A program made the translations under genes and the position numbers. From positions 1 to 64,000 of the forward strand of contig CAZELU010000004.1 of assembly GCA_964513215.1 (NCBI GenBank): a DNA stretch of 64,000 nt, in the 5' to 3' direction. The notes under the pieces are model-generated. The model was not told the origin of the DNA. It did not search any database and saw only the letters and a list, made by a program, of their open reading frames with translations. Positions 33,634 to 43,035 of the stretch are shown here, one piece after another (the first letter of the stretch is position 1; every line of letters starts with the position of its first letter). The DNA comes from Casp-actino8 sp964513215. GTDB lineage: Bacteria > Actinomycetota > Acidimicrobiia > Acidimicrobiales > Ilumatobacteraceae.

Positions 33634-35532
33634 GTGCCGCGAGATAAGTCACTCTCCGTACGCGACGCTCTCGACGTCGCCACCGCCGGTCTCACGGATG
33701 CCGAGGACCGCCCCGGTCAGCGTTCGATGGCCGAGCACGTTGCCGATGCTCTCGAGACCGGCCGACACGTGATCGTGCAGGCAGGTACCGGCACCGGGAA
33801 GACCCTCGGTTATCTCGTTCCGATCGTTCTCTCGGGCCGACGAGCCGTGATCACCACGGCGACCAAGGCGCTCCAGGACCAGATCGCCCGCAAGGATCTC
33901 CCCTTGTTGCGCGAGACCGTGGCTCGTGAACTGAAGCGCGACCTGTCGTGGGCCGTCGTGAAAGGACGGCAGAACTACCTGTGCCGGCAACGACTCGCTG
34001 AAGCGAACGGCGAGACCCCGACCCTGTCCGACGAGATGCGCACGATTCCGGCCAAGCGGCTCATCGAATTGGCCAAGTGGGCCGACGGTAGCGACACCGG
34101 CGACTTGTCGGAATTCCCGGGACGTCTCGACGCCGCCACCACTGCGGCGATCACCGTGACGAGCGAGGAATGTCCGGGCGCTCGTCGTTGTCCGGCGGGA
34201 GGCGACTGCTTCGCCGAGAGGGCCCGCGATCGCGCGGCCGAGTCCGACATCGTGGTCGTGAACACCCATCTGTACGGCCTCGACGTCGCATCGGCCGGTG
34301 CGGTTCTTCCCGAACACGACGTGGTCGTCATCGACGAGGTGCACGGGCTCGAAGACATCATGAGCGACAGCGTGGCGTTGTCGTTCTCGAGCGGTCGCCT
34401 GCGCTGGTTGGCTGGTGTGGCCGGACGCGTCTTCGCACAACCCGATCTCCTCGATCGACTCACTCGTCAGGGTCCGCTGCTCGACGAGATCCTGGCACCT
34501 CTCATCGGCAGTCGACTCTCGGCCCCACTACCCCCCGACATCACGGCCGTTCTCGCCGCAGCTCGGTTAGCCGTCAACGATCTGCTCGAAGCACTCCGTG
34601 GTCTGAATACGAACGATCTCGATGCGGATCAACGACGGCTGCGAGCCCAACAGGCAGCTACTCGATTGGGTGACAACCTCGATCAGGCACTCAGCATCAA
34701 CGACTCGTTCGTTCCGTACGTGTCGGGATCGCCCAGCAACCCGGTTCTCGAGATCGCACCCCTCGACGTGGCGCCCGTTCTCGCCAACGGAATCTGGTCC
34801 GGGCGCACCGCGATTCTGACCAGCGCCACTGTGCCGGCCAATCTGCCGACACGCGTTGGCCTCACCGACGGCGAATTCGACGCGATTGACGTCGGAAGTC
34901 CGTTCGACTACGAGAGCAACTCGCTCCTCTACTGCCCGTCGAAGTTTCCCGGCCCCAACACTCCCGATTTCACGCGCGCAATGCACGACGAGTTGTACCG
35001 GCTCATCGTCGCCGCCGGTGGTCGAACACTCGCCCTGTTCACCAGTTTTCGTGCCCTCGACCAGGCGGTGGAGAAGTTGCGTCCCATCCTCGACGTTCCG
35101 GTCCTGTCGCAACGCGACGATCCGAACAAGAGCCGCCTCGTCGAAGAGTTCAGTGCTGACGAGTCCTCGTGCTTGTTCGCCACCGCTGGATTCTTCCAAG
35201 GCGTCGACATACCGGGGCGCACGTTGTCACTCGTCACCCTCGACCGGATTCCGTTTCCTCGACCCGACGAGCCTCTGCTCTCGGCTCGTCGCGAACTGCT
35301 CGGCGATCGCGCCTTTCGGGAGATCGACCTGCCACGCGCGGCCACACTGCTCGCTCAGGCGTCCGGTCGTCTCATTCGATCGGCCACCGATCGCGGTGTC
35401 GTGACCGTGTTCGATCCGCGACTCGCCACCGCTCAGTATCGCAAGCAACTTCTGGCTGCGCTCCCGCCGATGCGTCGCACCGTGAACAGTGACGAAGTGT
35501 GTCGATTCCTGGAATCGATCACGCAGGCATGA
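33634..35532 (+). CDS. dinG: DinG/XPD-like superfamily 2 DNA helicase
   Basis: 632 residues, GTG start 3 bp after the uppS stop. Walker A is QAGTGTGKTLGYL, and the DEAH-type box is VIDEVHGLED. Four Cys in NYLCRQRL and ECPGARRCPAGGDCF have the spacing of the iron-sulfur cluster of XPD/DinG helicases. The C-terminal helicase domain has FQGVDIPG and ASGRLIRSATDRGVV. No exonuclease domain is present. Probably a 5'-3' helicase in repair or R-loop removal. Its 3' end overlaps the regulator on the other strand by 14 bp. Confidence 0.9.
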   Translation: MPRDKSLSVRDALDVATAGLTDAEDRPGQRSMAEHVADALETGRHVIVQAGTGTGKTLGYLVPIVLSGRRAVITTATKALQDQIARKDLPLLRETVARELKRDLSWAVVKGRQNYLCRQRLAEANGETPTLSDEMRTIPAKRLIELAKWADGSDTGDLSEFPGRLDAATTAAITVTSEECPGARRCPAGGDCFAERARDRAAESDIVVVNTHLYGLDVASAGAVLPEHDVVVIDEVHGLEDIMSDSVALSFSSGRLRWLAGVAGRVFAQPDLLDRLTRQGPLLDEILAPLIGSRLSAPLPPDITAVLAAARLAVNDLLEALRGLNTNDLDADQRRLRAQQAATRLGDNLDQALSINDSFVPYVSGSPSNPVLEIAPLDVAPVLANGIWSGRTAILTSATVPANLPTRVGLTDGEFDAIDVGSPFDYESNSLLYCPSKFPGPNTPDFTRAMHDELYRLIVAAGGRTLALFTSFRALDQAVEKLRPILDVPVLSQRDDPNKSRLVEEFSADESSCLFATAGFFQGVDIPGRTLSLVTLDRIPFPRPDEPLLSARRELLGDRAFREIDLPRAATLLAQASGRLIRSATDRGVVTVFDPRLATAQYRKQLLAALPPMRRTVNSDEVCRFLESITQA

Positions 35533-36208
35533 GCCGATAGCCGATTCCGCGCACCGTGACGATGAGCCGCGGATCGTCAGCTTGATCTTCGATCTTCACT
35601 CGTAGTCGGCGAACGTGCGCATCGACGAGGCGGCTGTCGCCGAGATAGTCGTAACCCCACACCCGTTCGAGAAGTTGATCGCGGGACAACACGATGTTCG
35701 GATGATCGGCGAACTCGCACAGCAAGTTGAACTCGGTCTTGGTCAAGGACAACTCGCGGCCGGCTTTGAGCACGATCCCTTGCTCACGGCGCAACTCGAC
35801 GTCCCCGAACGTGAGGCTCGACGACTCCGCGGCCGGGTCTCCCTGGAGTTGCACTCGACGGAGGTGAGCACGAATGCGCGCCGCCAACTCCTTGGGGACC
35901 ACCGGTTTGGTCACGTAGTCATCGGCGCCCGCCTCGAGACCGGCGACCATGTCGTTGGTGTCGGTCTGGGCCGTCACCATCACGATCGGCACGATCGACA
36001 TCGCTCGGAGAGCCCGGCAGACCTCGAACCCCGACATGTCGGGTAGGCGCAGGTCGAGGAGCACCAGATCGGGCTCATCGGCATGGAACGCGGCCAATCC
36101 GGCGCGGCCATCGGCAGCCTCACGCACCTGGTAACCCTCGTCCTCGAGGGCCAGACGTAGCGCGAGCCGGATCTGGTCGTCGTCCTCGATGAACAACAGC
36201 GAGTTCAC
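35519..36208 (-). CDS. OmpR/PhoB-family response regulator (MtrA-like)
   Basis: 229 residues, GTG start. Receiver: FIEDDDQIRLAL acidic pocket, phospho-acceptor Asp52 in LLDLRLPDM, Lys in YVTKPV. The winged-helix DNA-binding domain (about 130-228) shows LSLTKTEFNLLCEFADHPNIVLSRDQLLERVWGY split over its helices and VRGIGYRL at the end, as in MtrA. The kinase and GerMN lipoprotein next door support an MtrA role, but unlike the usual mtrA-mtrB-lpqB operon this regulator is divergent from the kinase. Confidence 0.9.
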   Translation of the reverse strand: MNSLLFIEDDDQIRLALRLALEDEGYQVREAADGRAGLAAFHADEPDLVLLDLRLPDMSGFEVCRALRAMSIVPIVMVTAQTDTNDMVAGLEAGADDYVTKPVVPKELAARIRAHLRRVQLQGDPAAESSSLTFGDVELRREQGIVLKAGRELSLTKTEFNLLCEFADHPNIVLSRDQLLERVWGYDYLGDSRLVDAHVRRLRVKIEDQADDPRLIVTVRGIGYRLMPA

Positions 36209-36383
36209 GAAGCGATTCTGCCCGGTCGAGGCGACCAGCCGAATTCGTTACACAAAACGCACAATTCGCGCACGGTCCTTTCACAGAGCCTCGGGAAACT
36301 GATCCCGTTCACGTCGGACCGACGGGGGCCGTCCTCCCCCTGGCCCTCGCCGATCCGACGGAACCGGATATCTCCTTGGTCCG

Positions 36384-36418
36384 CCGCCCGACTCGCTGGA
36401 TTTCCCCGAGTCGGGCGG
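36384..36418. promoter_or_regulatory. 12-bp perfect inverted repeat upstream of the sensor kinase
   Basis: CCGCCCGACTCG (36384-36395) and its exact reverse complement (36407-36418) flank an 11-bp spacer. The right arm ends 23 bp before the chosen kinase ATG (36442). It lies in the 233-bp region shared by the divergent regulator and kinase genes. It could be an RNA hairpin in the kinase leader, or an operator. No T-run follows, so a simple terminator is unlikely. Confidence 0.5.
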
Positions 36419-36441
36419 TGTCATGTCCGGCGTCGGGCAGG

Positions 36442-37842
36442 ATGTTGGCCGTGGCCCGTTCCGTTCGCCTGCCGTTGCGCACCCGCGTGACCTTGCTGTT
36501 CGTCCTGGTAGGCCTCGTCACGTCCCTCGCCCTGTCACTCGTCAGCTTCCTGGTGGCTCGCAGTTACCTTCTCGAGCGACGTGACGACGTGGTCGAGCGC
36601 CAGGCCGTCACCAACGCGGAACTGGTGAGATCGCAGTTGGCCAGCCGTCGATCGGAGGCCTTCGAACTCATCAGCACCACCCGCACCGAACAGGGTGGGT
36701 TCGCGGTGTTGCACCTGGGCCGCGAGGACCTCTTCTTCTCACAGGACCTGCGCTTCACCCAAGGGGCGTTCCCGGCCGAACTGCTTCGCAGCACGATCGA
36801 CGGCGTGTCGTCGTACCAACGTTTCTCACTCGGGGACGACGCATTCATCGCCATCGGAATCGCCATGCCCAGCGTGGACGCCGCCTACTTCGAAGCCTTT
36901 CCGGTGGGTGACGAGCAACGGGCCATCACCGTCATCGGTTCGGCCCTCGTGATCGGAACACTCGTCATCGGATTGATCTCCGGGCTCGTGGGGTGGGCCG
37001 TGAGCCGACGTCTCATGCGACCCCTCGTGCGCGTCACCGAAGCGGCCGGAGCCATCGCCGCCGGCGGCCTCGACGTGCGACTCGAATCCGAGGGCGATCC
37101 CGACCTGTCGACTCTCGTCACCGCGTTCAACGACATGGCCGATGCGGTGCAGAGCCGCATCGAGCGCGAGACCCGATTCGCTTCGGATGTGTCACACGAA
37201 CTTCGGAGCCCGATCACCGCTCTCGCCGCCGCGGTCGAGGTTCTCGATGCCAGGCGCGCCGATCTTCCCGATCGAACCCAGCAAGCCCTCGATGTGGTGT
37301 CGAGTCAGGTTCGCCGCTTCGACCAGATGGTTCTCGATCTTCTCGAGCTGTCGCGACTCGACGTGGGCATCACCGACCTTCACCGCGAAGACATCGACCT
37401 CGCACCATTCATTGCACGAATCGCCCAGCGATACGGCAGCACCGATGTACGGGTGGAAGTCGCAACCGATTGCCCCGGAATCGTCAACGCCGACAAGCGG
37501 CGACTCGAACGAATCGTGGCCAACTTGCTCGACAACGCTCGTCTTCACGGTGGTGGTGCGACTCGCGTGACGATCGAACGCTTCGCGAGTGCGTCCGGAC
37601 CGGCCCATGTTCGTCTGGGCGTGGAGGACTCCGGACCGGGTGTGTCGCCAAGCGAACGCGCGCGCATCTTCGAGCGCTTCGCGCGTGGTTCGGCTGGCCG
37701 CTCCCGGGCCGGAGGAACCGGACTCGGATTGGCGTTGGTGGCCGAACACGCCCGTTCTCACGGTGGACTGGCCTGGGTCGAAGACTCTCCGAGCGGCGGC
37801 GCACGCTTCGTCGTCCAACTCCCCGAAGGTGGTCGAGCATGA
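36442..37842 (+). CDS. Membrane sensor histidine kinase (MtrB-like)
   Basis: 466 residues from ATG 36442 (the frame is open from 36376). Transmembrane helix 1 (VTLLFVLVGLVTSLALSLV), an extracellular sensor region of about 120 residues, and helix 2 (VIGSALVIGTLVIGLISGLV) are followed by a HAMP domain, a HisKA box FASDVSHELRSPITAL and a HATPase domain with N-box LLDNARLHG and G-boxes VEDSGPGVSP and GGTGLGLALV. Next to an MtrA-like regulator (divergent) and a GerMN lipoprotein (ATGA overlap). Confidence 0.9.
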   Translation: MLAVARSVRLPLRTRVTLLFVLVGLVTSLALSLVSFLVARSYLLERRDDVVERQAVTNAELVRSQLASRRSEAFELISTTRTEQGGFAVLHLGREDLFFSQDLRFTQGAFPAELLRSTIDGVSSYQRFSLGDDAFIAIGIAMPSVDAAYFEAFPVGDEQRAITVIGSALVIGTLVIGLISGLVGWAVSRRLMRPLVRVTEAAGAIAAGGLDVRLESEGDPDLSTLVTAFNDMADAVQSRIERETRFASDVSHELRSPITALAAAVEVLDARRADLPDRTQQALDVVSSQVRRFDQMVLDLLELSRLDVGITDLHREDIDLAPFIARIAQRYGSTDVRVEVATDCPGIVNADKRRLERIVANLLDNARLHGGGATRVTIERFASASGPAHVRLGVEDSGPGVSPSERARIFERFARGSAGRSRAGGTGLGLALVAEHARSHGGLAWVEDSPSGGARFVVQLPEGGRA

Positions 37843-38507
37843 GACGTGTCGCCTCCCGGTCGGCCACGAGAATCATCATGGGCGCACTGGTCGTTCCGAC
37901 GATTGCGATCGTCGCCGCGTGCGGCGTGCCGGAGTCGTCGTCGAATCGCCCTCTCGATCTCGACGCGATTCCCGAAGTGTTCTCGGCCACCACCACAACG
38001 ACGCCGCCGACCACCACGTCGATCCCGTCGGAGTCGACGACCACTCCTCCCGAATCGACGTCGTCGACGGTTCCGGCCGAAGAAGTGACGATGTTCTTCG
38101 TGGCCGGCAATCAAGTGGTCCCGATCAGTCGTCTGCTTCTCAGTCCAGCCGCCCCGCCCCAGGTTCTCGCGGCTCTCGTCGAGGGACTACCGGATGGCGA
38201 TGTGGCCGCCGGCCTGCGATCGGCCATCCCGTCCGGGCTCGCCACCACGGTGACGGTGGAGCGAGGAAGCGCCACCGTCGACCTTCCCGATGCCTTCGTC
38301 AACGGCCTACCGGGTGCCGAACAGCGTTTGGCCGTCGCGCAGATCGTCCTCACACTCACGCGCCGAGCTGGCATCGGCCAAGTGGTGTTCACGAGCGGCA
38401 ACCGTCCGCAGGCGGTGCCGCGCGGACGAGGTGACCTCACTCGACCGGGTGAGCTCGTCGCGTGCGACGACTACTCGAATCTTCTGCCAACCGGCTTCTC
38501 GTGCTGA
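37839..38507 (+). CDS. GerMN-domain lipoprotein (LpqB-like, short)
   Basis: 222 residues; ATG 37839 overlaps the kinase stop by 4 bp. Signal peptide with lipobox VAAC (Cys28), then a Thr/Ser/Pro/Glu-rich linker (about 48-80) and one GerMN/sporulation-type domain (VTMFFVAGNQVVPISR through RAGIGQVVFTSG). In MtrAB systems the lipoprotein LpqB binds the kinase; LpqB also has a beta-propeller that is missing here. Two Cys in the last 20 residues may form a disulfide. Confidence 0.8.
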   Translation: MRRVASRSATRIIMGALVVPTIAIVAACGVPESSSNRPLDLDAIPEVFSATTTTTPPTTTSIPSESTTTPPESTSSTVPAEEVTMFFVAGNQVVPISRLLLSPAAPPQVLAALVEGLPDGDVAAGLRSAIPSGLATTVTVERGSATVDLPDAFVNGLPGAEQRLAVAQIVLTLTRRAGIGQVVFTSGNRPQAVPRGRGDLTRPGELVACDDYSNLLPTGFSC

Positions 38508-38508
38508 C

Positions 38509-39390
38509 TCAGTACCCGAGTTGCTGCACGCGCTCGGGACGGCGTTGCCAGTCCTTGTCGACTTTCACCTTGAGTTCGAGGACGATTCCGGGCGGCAACT
38601 GACGGCGCACACGCTCGCGCACCTTCTTCACCATGGCCCCGCCTTTACCGATGACCATGCCCTTCTGGCTCTCGCGCTCCACGATGATCTCGCAGCGAAC
38701 GCGGGGCCATTCCCACTCGGTCACCCGCGTCGCGATGGAATACGGGATCTCGTCGCGCATCTCGGCCAGGAGTTGTTCGCGCACGAGTTCGGCCACCCAG
38801 TCGGGATCGGTGAGATCGCTGATCACGTCTTCGGGGTAGTACAGCGGACCTTCGGGAAGTTTTGCCGCGATGAAATCGACGAGAGCGGCCACACCCTCCC
38901 CCGTACGGGCCGACACCGGGAAGTAGGCCTCGGCGTCGAGAAGACCGGCGCGCGCCAACTGCTCACCCACCGCATCGCGACTGGCGGCGTCGCACTTGTT
39001 GACCACCACGATCGTCTTCGAGAGATCGAGTCGCGACGCGACCCACTGATCACCGGTACCGAAAGGTGCCGTGGCGTCGACGAGGAGACAGGCGACGTCG
39101 ACATCGGCCAGGCTCTCGATGGCTGCCGCATTCACCCGTTCTCCGAGAGCAGTCACCGGTTTGTGCAGACCCGGGGTGTCGACGAAAACGATCTGCAGTC
39201 CAGGCCGCGTCAGCACACCGCGCACCTGGCGTCGAGTGGTCTGCGGCTTGTCGGACACGATCGACACCTTCCGACCGCAGATCGCGTTGACCAACGTGGA
39301 CTTCCCGACATTGGGGCGACCCACGAGAGTCACGAATCCCGAGCGAACGGTCTGGGCATCTCCCGATTGATCCGACATCTCCTCGTCCAC
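38509..39390 (-). CDS. era: GTPase Era
   Basis: 16S rRNA-binding GTPase of 30S assembly. Up to 293 residues from GTG 39390; an ATG at 39378 is also possible. G1 GRPNVGKST, G2/G3 KPQTTRRQVRG and VDTPGLHKP, G4 NKCD, G5 VSARTGEG. The C-terminal KH domain carries VIGKGGAMVKKV. Converges with the lipoprotein gene, with a single base between stop codons. Confidence 0.97.
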   Translation of the reverse strand: MDEEMSDQSGDAQTVRSGFVTLVGRPNVGKSTLVNAICGRKVSIVSDKPQTTRRQVRGVLTRPGLQIVFVDTPGLHKPVTALGERVNAAAIESLADVDVACLLVDATAPFGTGDQWVASRLDLSKTIVVVNKCDAASRDAVGEQLARAGLLDAEAYFPVSARTGEGVAALVDFIAAKLPEGPLYYPEDVISDLTDPDWVAELVREQLLAEMRDEIPYSIATRVTEWEWPRVRCEIIVERESQKGMVIGKGGAMVKKVRERVRRQLPPGIVLELKVKVDKDWQRRPERVQQLGY

Positions 39391-39467
39391 GATACGAGTT
39401 CACCGACCGGTCCAGCGCCACATGATCTCGGTAGGCGGCCGAGCCTCGGGTGTGCGAAGGTACGTGC

Positions 39468-39896
39468 ATGTCTTCGCTCGACCCTCGCAAGTGGTTCGAT
39501 CGTTTGCAGCCGCAAACGCTGCAGATCGCGACACTGCTTCTCTATCTCAACGGCTTCTTCGCACTCATCGGGCTCGTGGACGAGTCCGACTGGATCGGAT
39601 TCGCCCGAGTGACCAAAGGCGGGTTGGGCCTGTTGGTCGGCCTGGCCGTCGTGGCCGCTCACGTCCTCGGCGGCTTTCTCATGGCCAACGATCGCCGACT
39701 CGGGTACTGGCTCGGCCTGGTGGCCGCGTTCTCCCCCTTCCTCCTGCGCTTCTGGGTCCTGGCCGACTTCGACGGCATCGGCCTCTGGGATCGGATCTCG
39801 GGGAACAACACTTTGTCGCTCATCTTCGAAGTCGCGCTGTGCGCCCTGCTCCTGCATCCCCACAGTCGCGAGCACCAGCGCGTCTGGTACCGCTGA
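39468..39896 (+). CDS. Small integral membrane protein of unknown function
   Basis: 142 residues from ATG 39468. Four hydrophobic segments: IATLLLYLNGFFALIGLV, LGLLVGLAVVAAHVLGGFL, WLGLVAAFSPFLLRFWVLA and SLIFEVALCALLL. Both ends are polar and probably cytoplasmic. No motif that I recognise. It lies 13 bp upstream of the MaoC gene and may share a transcript with it. Confidence 0.75.
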   Translation: MSSLDPRKWFDRLQPQTLQIATLLLYLNGFFALIGLVDESDWIGFARVTKGGLGLLVGLAVVAAHVLGGFLMANDRRLGYWLGLVAAFSPFLLRFWVLADFDGIGLWDRISGNNTLSLIFEVALCALLLHPHSREHQRVWYR

Positions 39897-39909
39897 CTAC
39901 GATCGCCCC

Positions 39910-40371
39910 ATGGCACCGCGCATCATCAACGGCACTGAAGAACTCAAGTCACTCATCGGTCAGCACCTCGGCTACAGCGAGTGGCTCGAAGTCACCCAGG
40001 AACGGGTCAACCAGTTCGCCGAAGCGACCGGTGACCACCAGTGGATCCACGTCGACCCCGAGCGCGCCAAGAAGGAGAGCCCGTTCGGCGGACCCATCGC
40101 GCACGGCTACCTCACGTTGTCGCTCGGACCCGTCCTCATGCCTCAAGTCGTGTTGACCACCGGCTACAAGATGGGCGTGAACTACGGCTGCAACAAGGTT
40201 CGCTTCATGTCGCCGGTTCCGGTGGGAGCCAAACTCCGTCTGGGCGTCACCCTCATCGGAGTCGAAGACATTCCCGGCGGCATTCAATCGACCTACGCCT
40301 TCTCGTTCGAGTGCGAAGGCGCGGCCAAGCCGAGTTGTGTCGCCGAAGTGATCTTCCGCTCGTACGTCTGA
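39910..40371 (+). CDS. MaoC-family (R)-specific enoyl-CoA hydratase
   Basis: 153 residues, hot-dog fold. The hydratase-2 signature with catalytic Asp and His is ATGDHQWIHVDPERA, followed by GGPIAHGYLTLSL and a conserved VNYGCNKVRFMSPVPVG. Hydrates trans-2-enoyl-CoA to (R)-3-hydroxyacyl-CoA. It lies near an acyl-CoA synthetase and an acyl-CoA dehydrogenase, which suggests acyl-CoA degradation. Its stop is 1 bp from the stop of the convergent oxidoreductase gene. Confidence 0.92.
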   Translation: MAPRIINGTEELKSLIGQHLGYSEWLEVTQERVNQFAEATGDHQWIHVDPERAKKESPFGGPIAHGYLTLSLGPVLMPQVVLTTGYKMGVNYGCNKVRFMSPVPVGAKLRLGVTLIGVEDIPGGIQSTYAFSFECEGAAKPSCVAEVIFRSYV

Positions 40372-40372
40372 A

Positions 40373-41359
40373 TCAGCGGAAGTTCGGGATCACTTCGGTC
40401 GCGAACAACTCCATCGACTCGGTGTCGGGGTAGTCGGCACACCACGGAATGAAACCCTGACAACCGAGCGAGCGATACGCCTCGATCTTCTCGCACACCT
40501 GCTCCGGTGTGCCCACCAGGTTGCCGGCGCGCCAGGCGTCGAGCGGTTCGCCCCACAGACTGCGGGTGCGATCGATCTCCGATTCGTTGCGGCGCACGAA
40601 CAATTCGGGTGACCACGTCATGCGGATCGTGTCGACGTCACGGCCGACCTCGGCGCAGTGTCGCTTCAAGGTGTCTCTCTTGCGAGCCCACTCCTCGGGG
40701 TTGCCACCGAAGTTCGAGCAGTTGCCGTGTTGCGCCACGACGCGCAACGTGAGTTGCTCGCCGCCCCCACCGATGAGGATCGGCGGATGCGGATCCTGCA
40801 GGGGCTTCGGATCGCAGTTAGCGCGACTCAATTCGTAGTACTTGCCCTTGTAGGTGGTCTCGGCCTGGGTCCACATCGACCGAACGATCTCGACGCTCTC
40901 GCGGAGCATGCCGATGCGATCCTTCGGCTTGGGAAACTCGTAGCCGTACGCGCGGTACTCGTTCTCGTACCAACCGGCGCCGATACCCCATTCGAGTCGG
41001 CCACCGGAGATCACATCGAGCGTCGAGGTGATCTTGGCCAGGAGGCCGGGGTTGCGGTAGCTGTTGCAGCCCACCATCTGGCCGAGGCGAATCGTGGACG
41101 TCAACTGGCTGATGGCGGCCATCGCCGTCCAGCACTCGAACACCGCCTCGTGCGACGGACGCGGAACGTTGTGGAAGTGGTCGTACACCCAGATCGAGTC
41201 GAATCCCAGGCGCTCGGCGGTCTGCGCGATCTCCACCGCCTTGTTCCACTTCGCGCTCGCGCCATCGATCGACGACAACTCCATCTTCCACCCTTGCGGC
41301 ATGAAGACGCCGAACACGATGTCGTTGGAGTGGTGGCCGGTCACGGGGCGATGGGACAT
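40373..41359 (-). CDS. LLM-class F420-dependent oxidoreductase
   Basis: About 328 residues from ATG 41359. Luciferase-like TIM barrel: VFGVFMPQGWKM, ERLGFDSIWVYDHFHNVPRP, LGQMVGCNSYRNPGLLAKITS, GRLEWGIGAGWYENEYRAYG and PILIGGGGEQLTLRVVA. The GIGAGWYE-EYRAYG form is typical of actinobacterial F420-dependent members. Divergent from the acyl-CoA synthetase with 62 bp between starts. Confidence 0.88.
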   Translation of the reverse strand: MSHRPVTGHHSNDIVFGVFMPQGWKMELSSIDGASAKWNKAVEIAQTAERLGFDSIWVYDHFHNVPRPSHEAVFECWTAMAAISQLTSTIRLGQMVGCNSYRNPGLLAKITSTLDVISGGRLEWGIGAGWYENEYRAYGYEFPKPKDRIGMLRESVEIVRSMWTQAETTYKGKYYELSRANCDPKPLQDPHPPILIGGGGEQLTLRVVAQHGNCSNFGGNPEEWARKRDTLKRHCAEVGRDVDTIRMTWSPELFVRRNESEIDRTRSLWGEPLDAWRAGNLVGTPEQVCEKIEAYRSLGCQGFIPWCADYPDTESMELFATEVIPNFR

Positions 41360-41421
41360 ACGGGCACGATAACCCTGCGCTTGCCTTGGCCGTGTCCCCG
41401 AGGGAGTCATAGGGTCGGCTC

Positions 41422-43035
41422 GTGAGACAGTTCACGGTTGGCGAGATTCACGAAGCCATCGCGGCCACGCGGCCCGACCAGGAATGCCTCGTGTTCCGCG
41501 ATCGACGCCTCACGTGGTCCGAAGTCACCGAACGAACACGCCGTCTGGCCAACTACCTCAATTCGCGTGGACTGGGTGCGCACGCTGAACGCGACACCAT
41601 CCCGTCGCACGAAAGTGGCCAAGACCATCTGGCGATCTACCTCCACAACGGCAACGAATACCTCGAGGCCATGCTCGGTGCGTTCAAGGGTCGGGTCGCT
41701 CCGTTCAACGTGAACTATCGCTACGTGGCCGAAGAACTCACATACCTGCTCACCGACTCGTCCGCCACCGCGATCGTGTACCACTCGGCGTTCGCGTCGA
41801 TGTTGCAGTCGGTACGTGGTGCTCTTCCGAAGCTGCGCGTCTTCATTCAGGTTCCCGACGCATCGAACGAACCCCTTCTCGACGGTGCGGTGTGGTACGA
41901 GGATGCGCTGGCCCAATCGAGTGCGGCGGCTCCGTCGCCCGCATCCCCCGACGACCTCTACATCTTGTACACCGGCGGCACCACGGGCATGCCGAAGGGT
42001 GTGATGTGGCGTCAGGCCGATGCACTGGTCGAGTGCTTCGGCGGCAACAAGACCGCCGAGACCGTCGACGAGTTCATCAGCGCGCTCACCGGGCGCCGTT
42101 CACTCATCGCTCCCCCGTTCATGCACGGCGCCGGCCACTGGGTGAGCTTCAGCACCTGGAACGGAGGAGGAACCGTCTTCGTTCCGTCGATTCCCGAACG
42201 CCTCGATCCGGTCGACATGTGGTCGACGGTCGAACGCGAACGCATCGACTTCATGTTGATCGTCGGTGACGCTTTCGCCCGACCGTTGCTCGACGAACTG
42301 AACAGAAATACGTACGACATCTCGTCGCTCACGGTCGTCTTGTCGGGTGGTGCGCCGCTCTCCAGCCACATGAAGGACGAGCTCCTGAATCACCATCCGT
42401 CGCTCCTGGTAGTCGACGGCCTTGGGTCATCGGAGGCCGGCGGTCAGCTACAGCATCTCTCCACCCATGGAGCCGCCGCCACCGGGGCGTTCCCCGTGTC
42501 ACCCGGCAACCACGTCCTGTCGGATGATCTCTCCCGAGTTCTCGAACCCGGGCACGACGGGTTGGGATGGCTGGCCAAGAGTGGCCGCCTGGCCCTCGGC
42601 TATCTCGGCGACCCGGCCAAGACGGCGCGGACTTACCCTGTTGTCGACGGCGTGCGCTACGTCATCCCGGGTGATCGCGCCGTGCTGCGCGCCGACAACA
42701 TGATCGAACTGCGCGGCCGTGATTCGGTCACGATCAACTCGGGCGGCGAGAAGATCTTCGCCGAGGAGGTCGAGGCTGCGATCAAGCCGCACCCCGCCGT
42801 CCTCGATTGCGTGGTGGCCGGGCGTCCGAGCGAGCGCTGGGGCAACGAGGTCGTGGCGGTCGTCGCATTACGACCTGGCTCGGAGGTCACCGACGACGAA
42901 CTGCTCGTCGAAGCGGCTCGCCACATCGCCCGTTACAAACTTCCGAAGGCCTTCGTACGCGTCGAATCGATCGTGCGCTCACCGTCGGGCAAAGCCGACT
43001 ATCGATGGGCCAAGGAGATGGCCGCTCGCGGTTGA
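41422..43035 (+). CDS. Acyl-CoA synthetase (AMP-forming, FadD type)
   Basis: 537 residues, GTG start. Adenylate-forming signatures: P-loop YTGGTTGMPKGVMW, A5-like region VVDGLGSSEAGGQL, A8 RDSVTINSGGEKIFAEEVE and the C-terminal catalytic Lys region SPSGKADYRW. Activates a fatty or steroid side-chain acid to its CoA ester; the exact chain is not predictable. Placed between F420 oxidoreductase, MaoC and acyl-CoA dehydrogenase genes. Confidence 0.9.
   Translation: MRQFTVGEIHEAIAATRPDQECLVFRDRRLTWSEVTERTRRLANYLNSRGLGAHAERDTIPSHESGQDHLAIYLHNGNEYLEAMLGAFKGRVAPFNVNYRYVAEELTYLLTDSSATAIVYHSAFASMLQSVRGALPKLRVFIQVPDASNEPLLDGAVWYEDALAQSSAAAPSPASPDDLYILYTGGTTGMPKGVMWRQADALVECFGGNKTAETVDEFISALTGRRSLIAPPFMHGAGHWVSFSTWNGGGTVFVPSIPERLDPVDMWSTVERERIDFMLIVGDAFARPLLDELNRNTYDISSLTVVLSGGAPLSSHMKDELLNHHPSLLVVDGLGSSEAGGQLQHLSTHGAAATGAFPVSPGNHVLSDDLSRVLEPGHDGLGWLAKSGRLALGYLGDPAKTARTYPVVDGVRYVIPGDRAVLRADNMIELRGRDSVTINSGGEKIFAEEVEAAIKPHPAVLDCVVAGRPSERWGNEVVAVVALRPGSEVTDDELLVEAARHIARYKLPKAFVRVESIVRSPSGKADYRWAKEMAARG

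Noticed and set aside
36993..37838. Upstream extension of the GerMN lipoprotein frame inside the kinase gene
   Set aside because: Arg/Ser-rich shadow of the kinase; the lipoprotein signal peptide starts at 37839 with an ATGA overlap.
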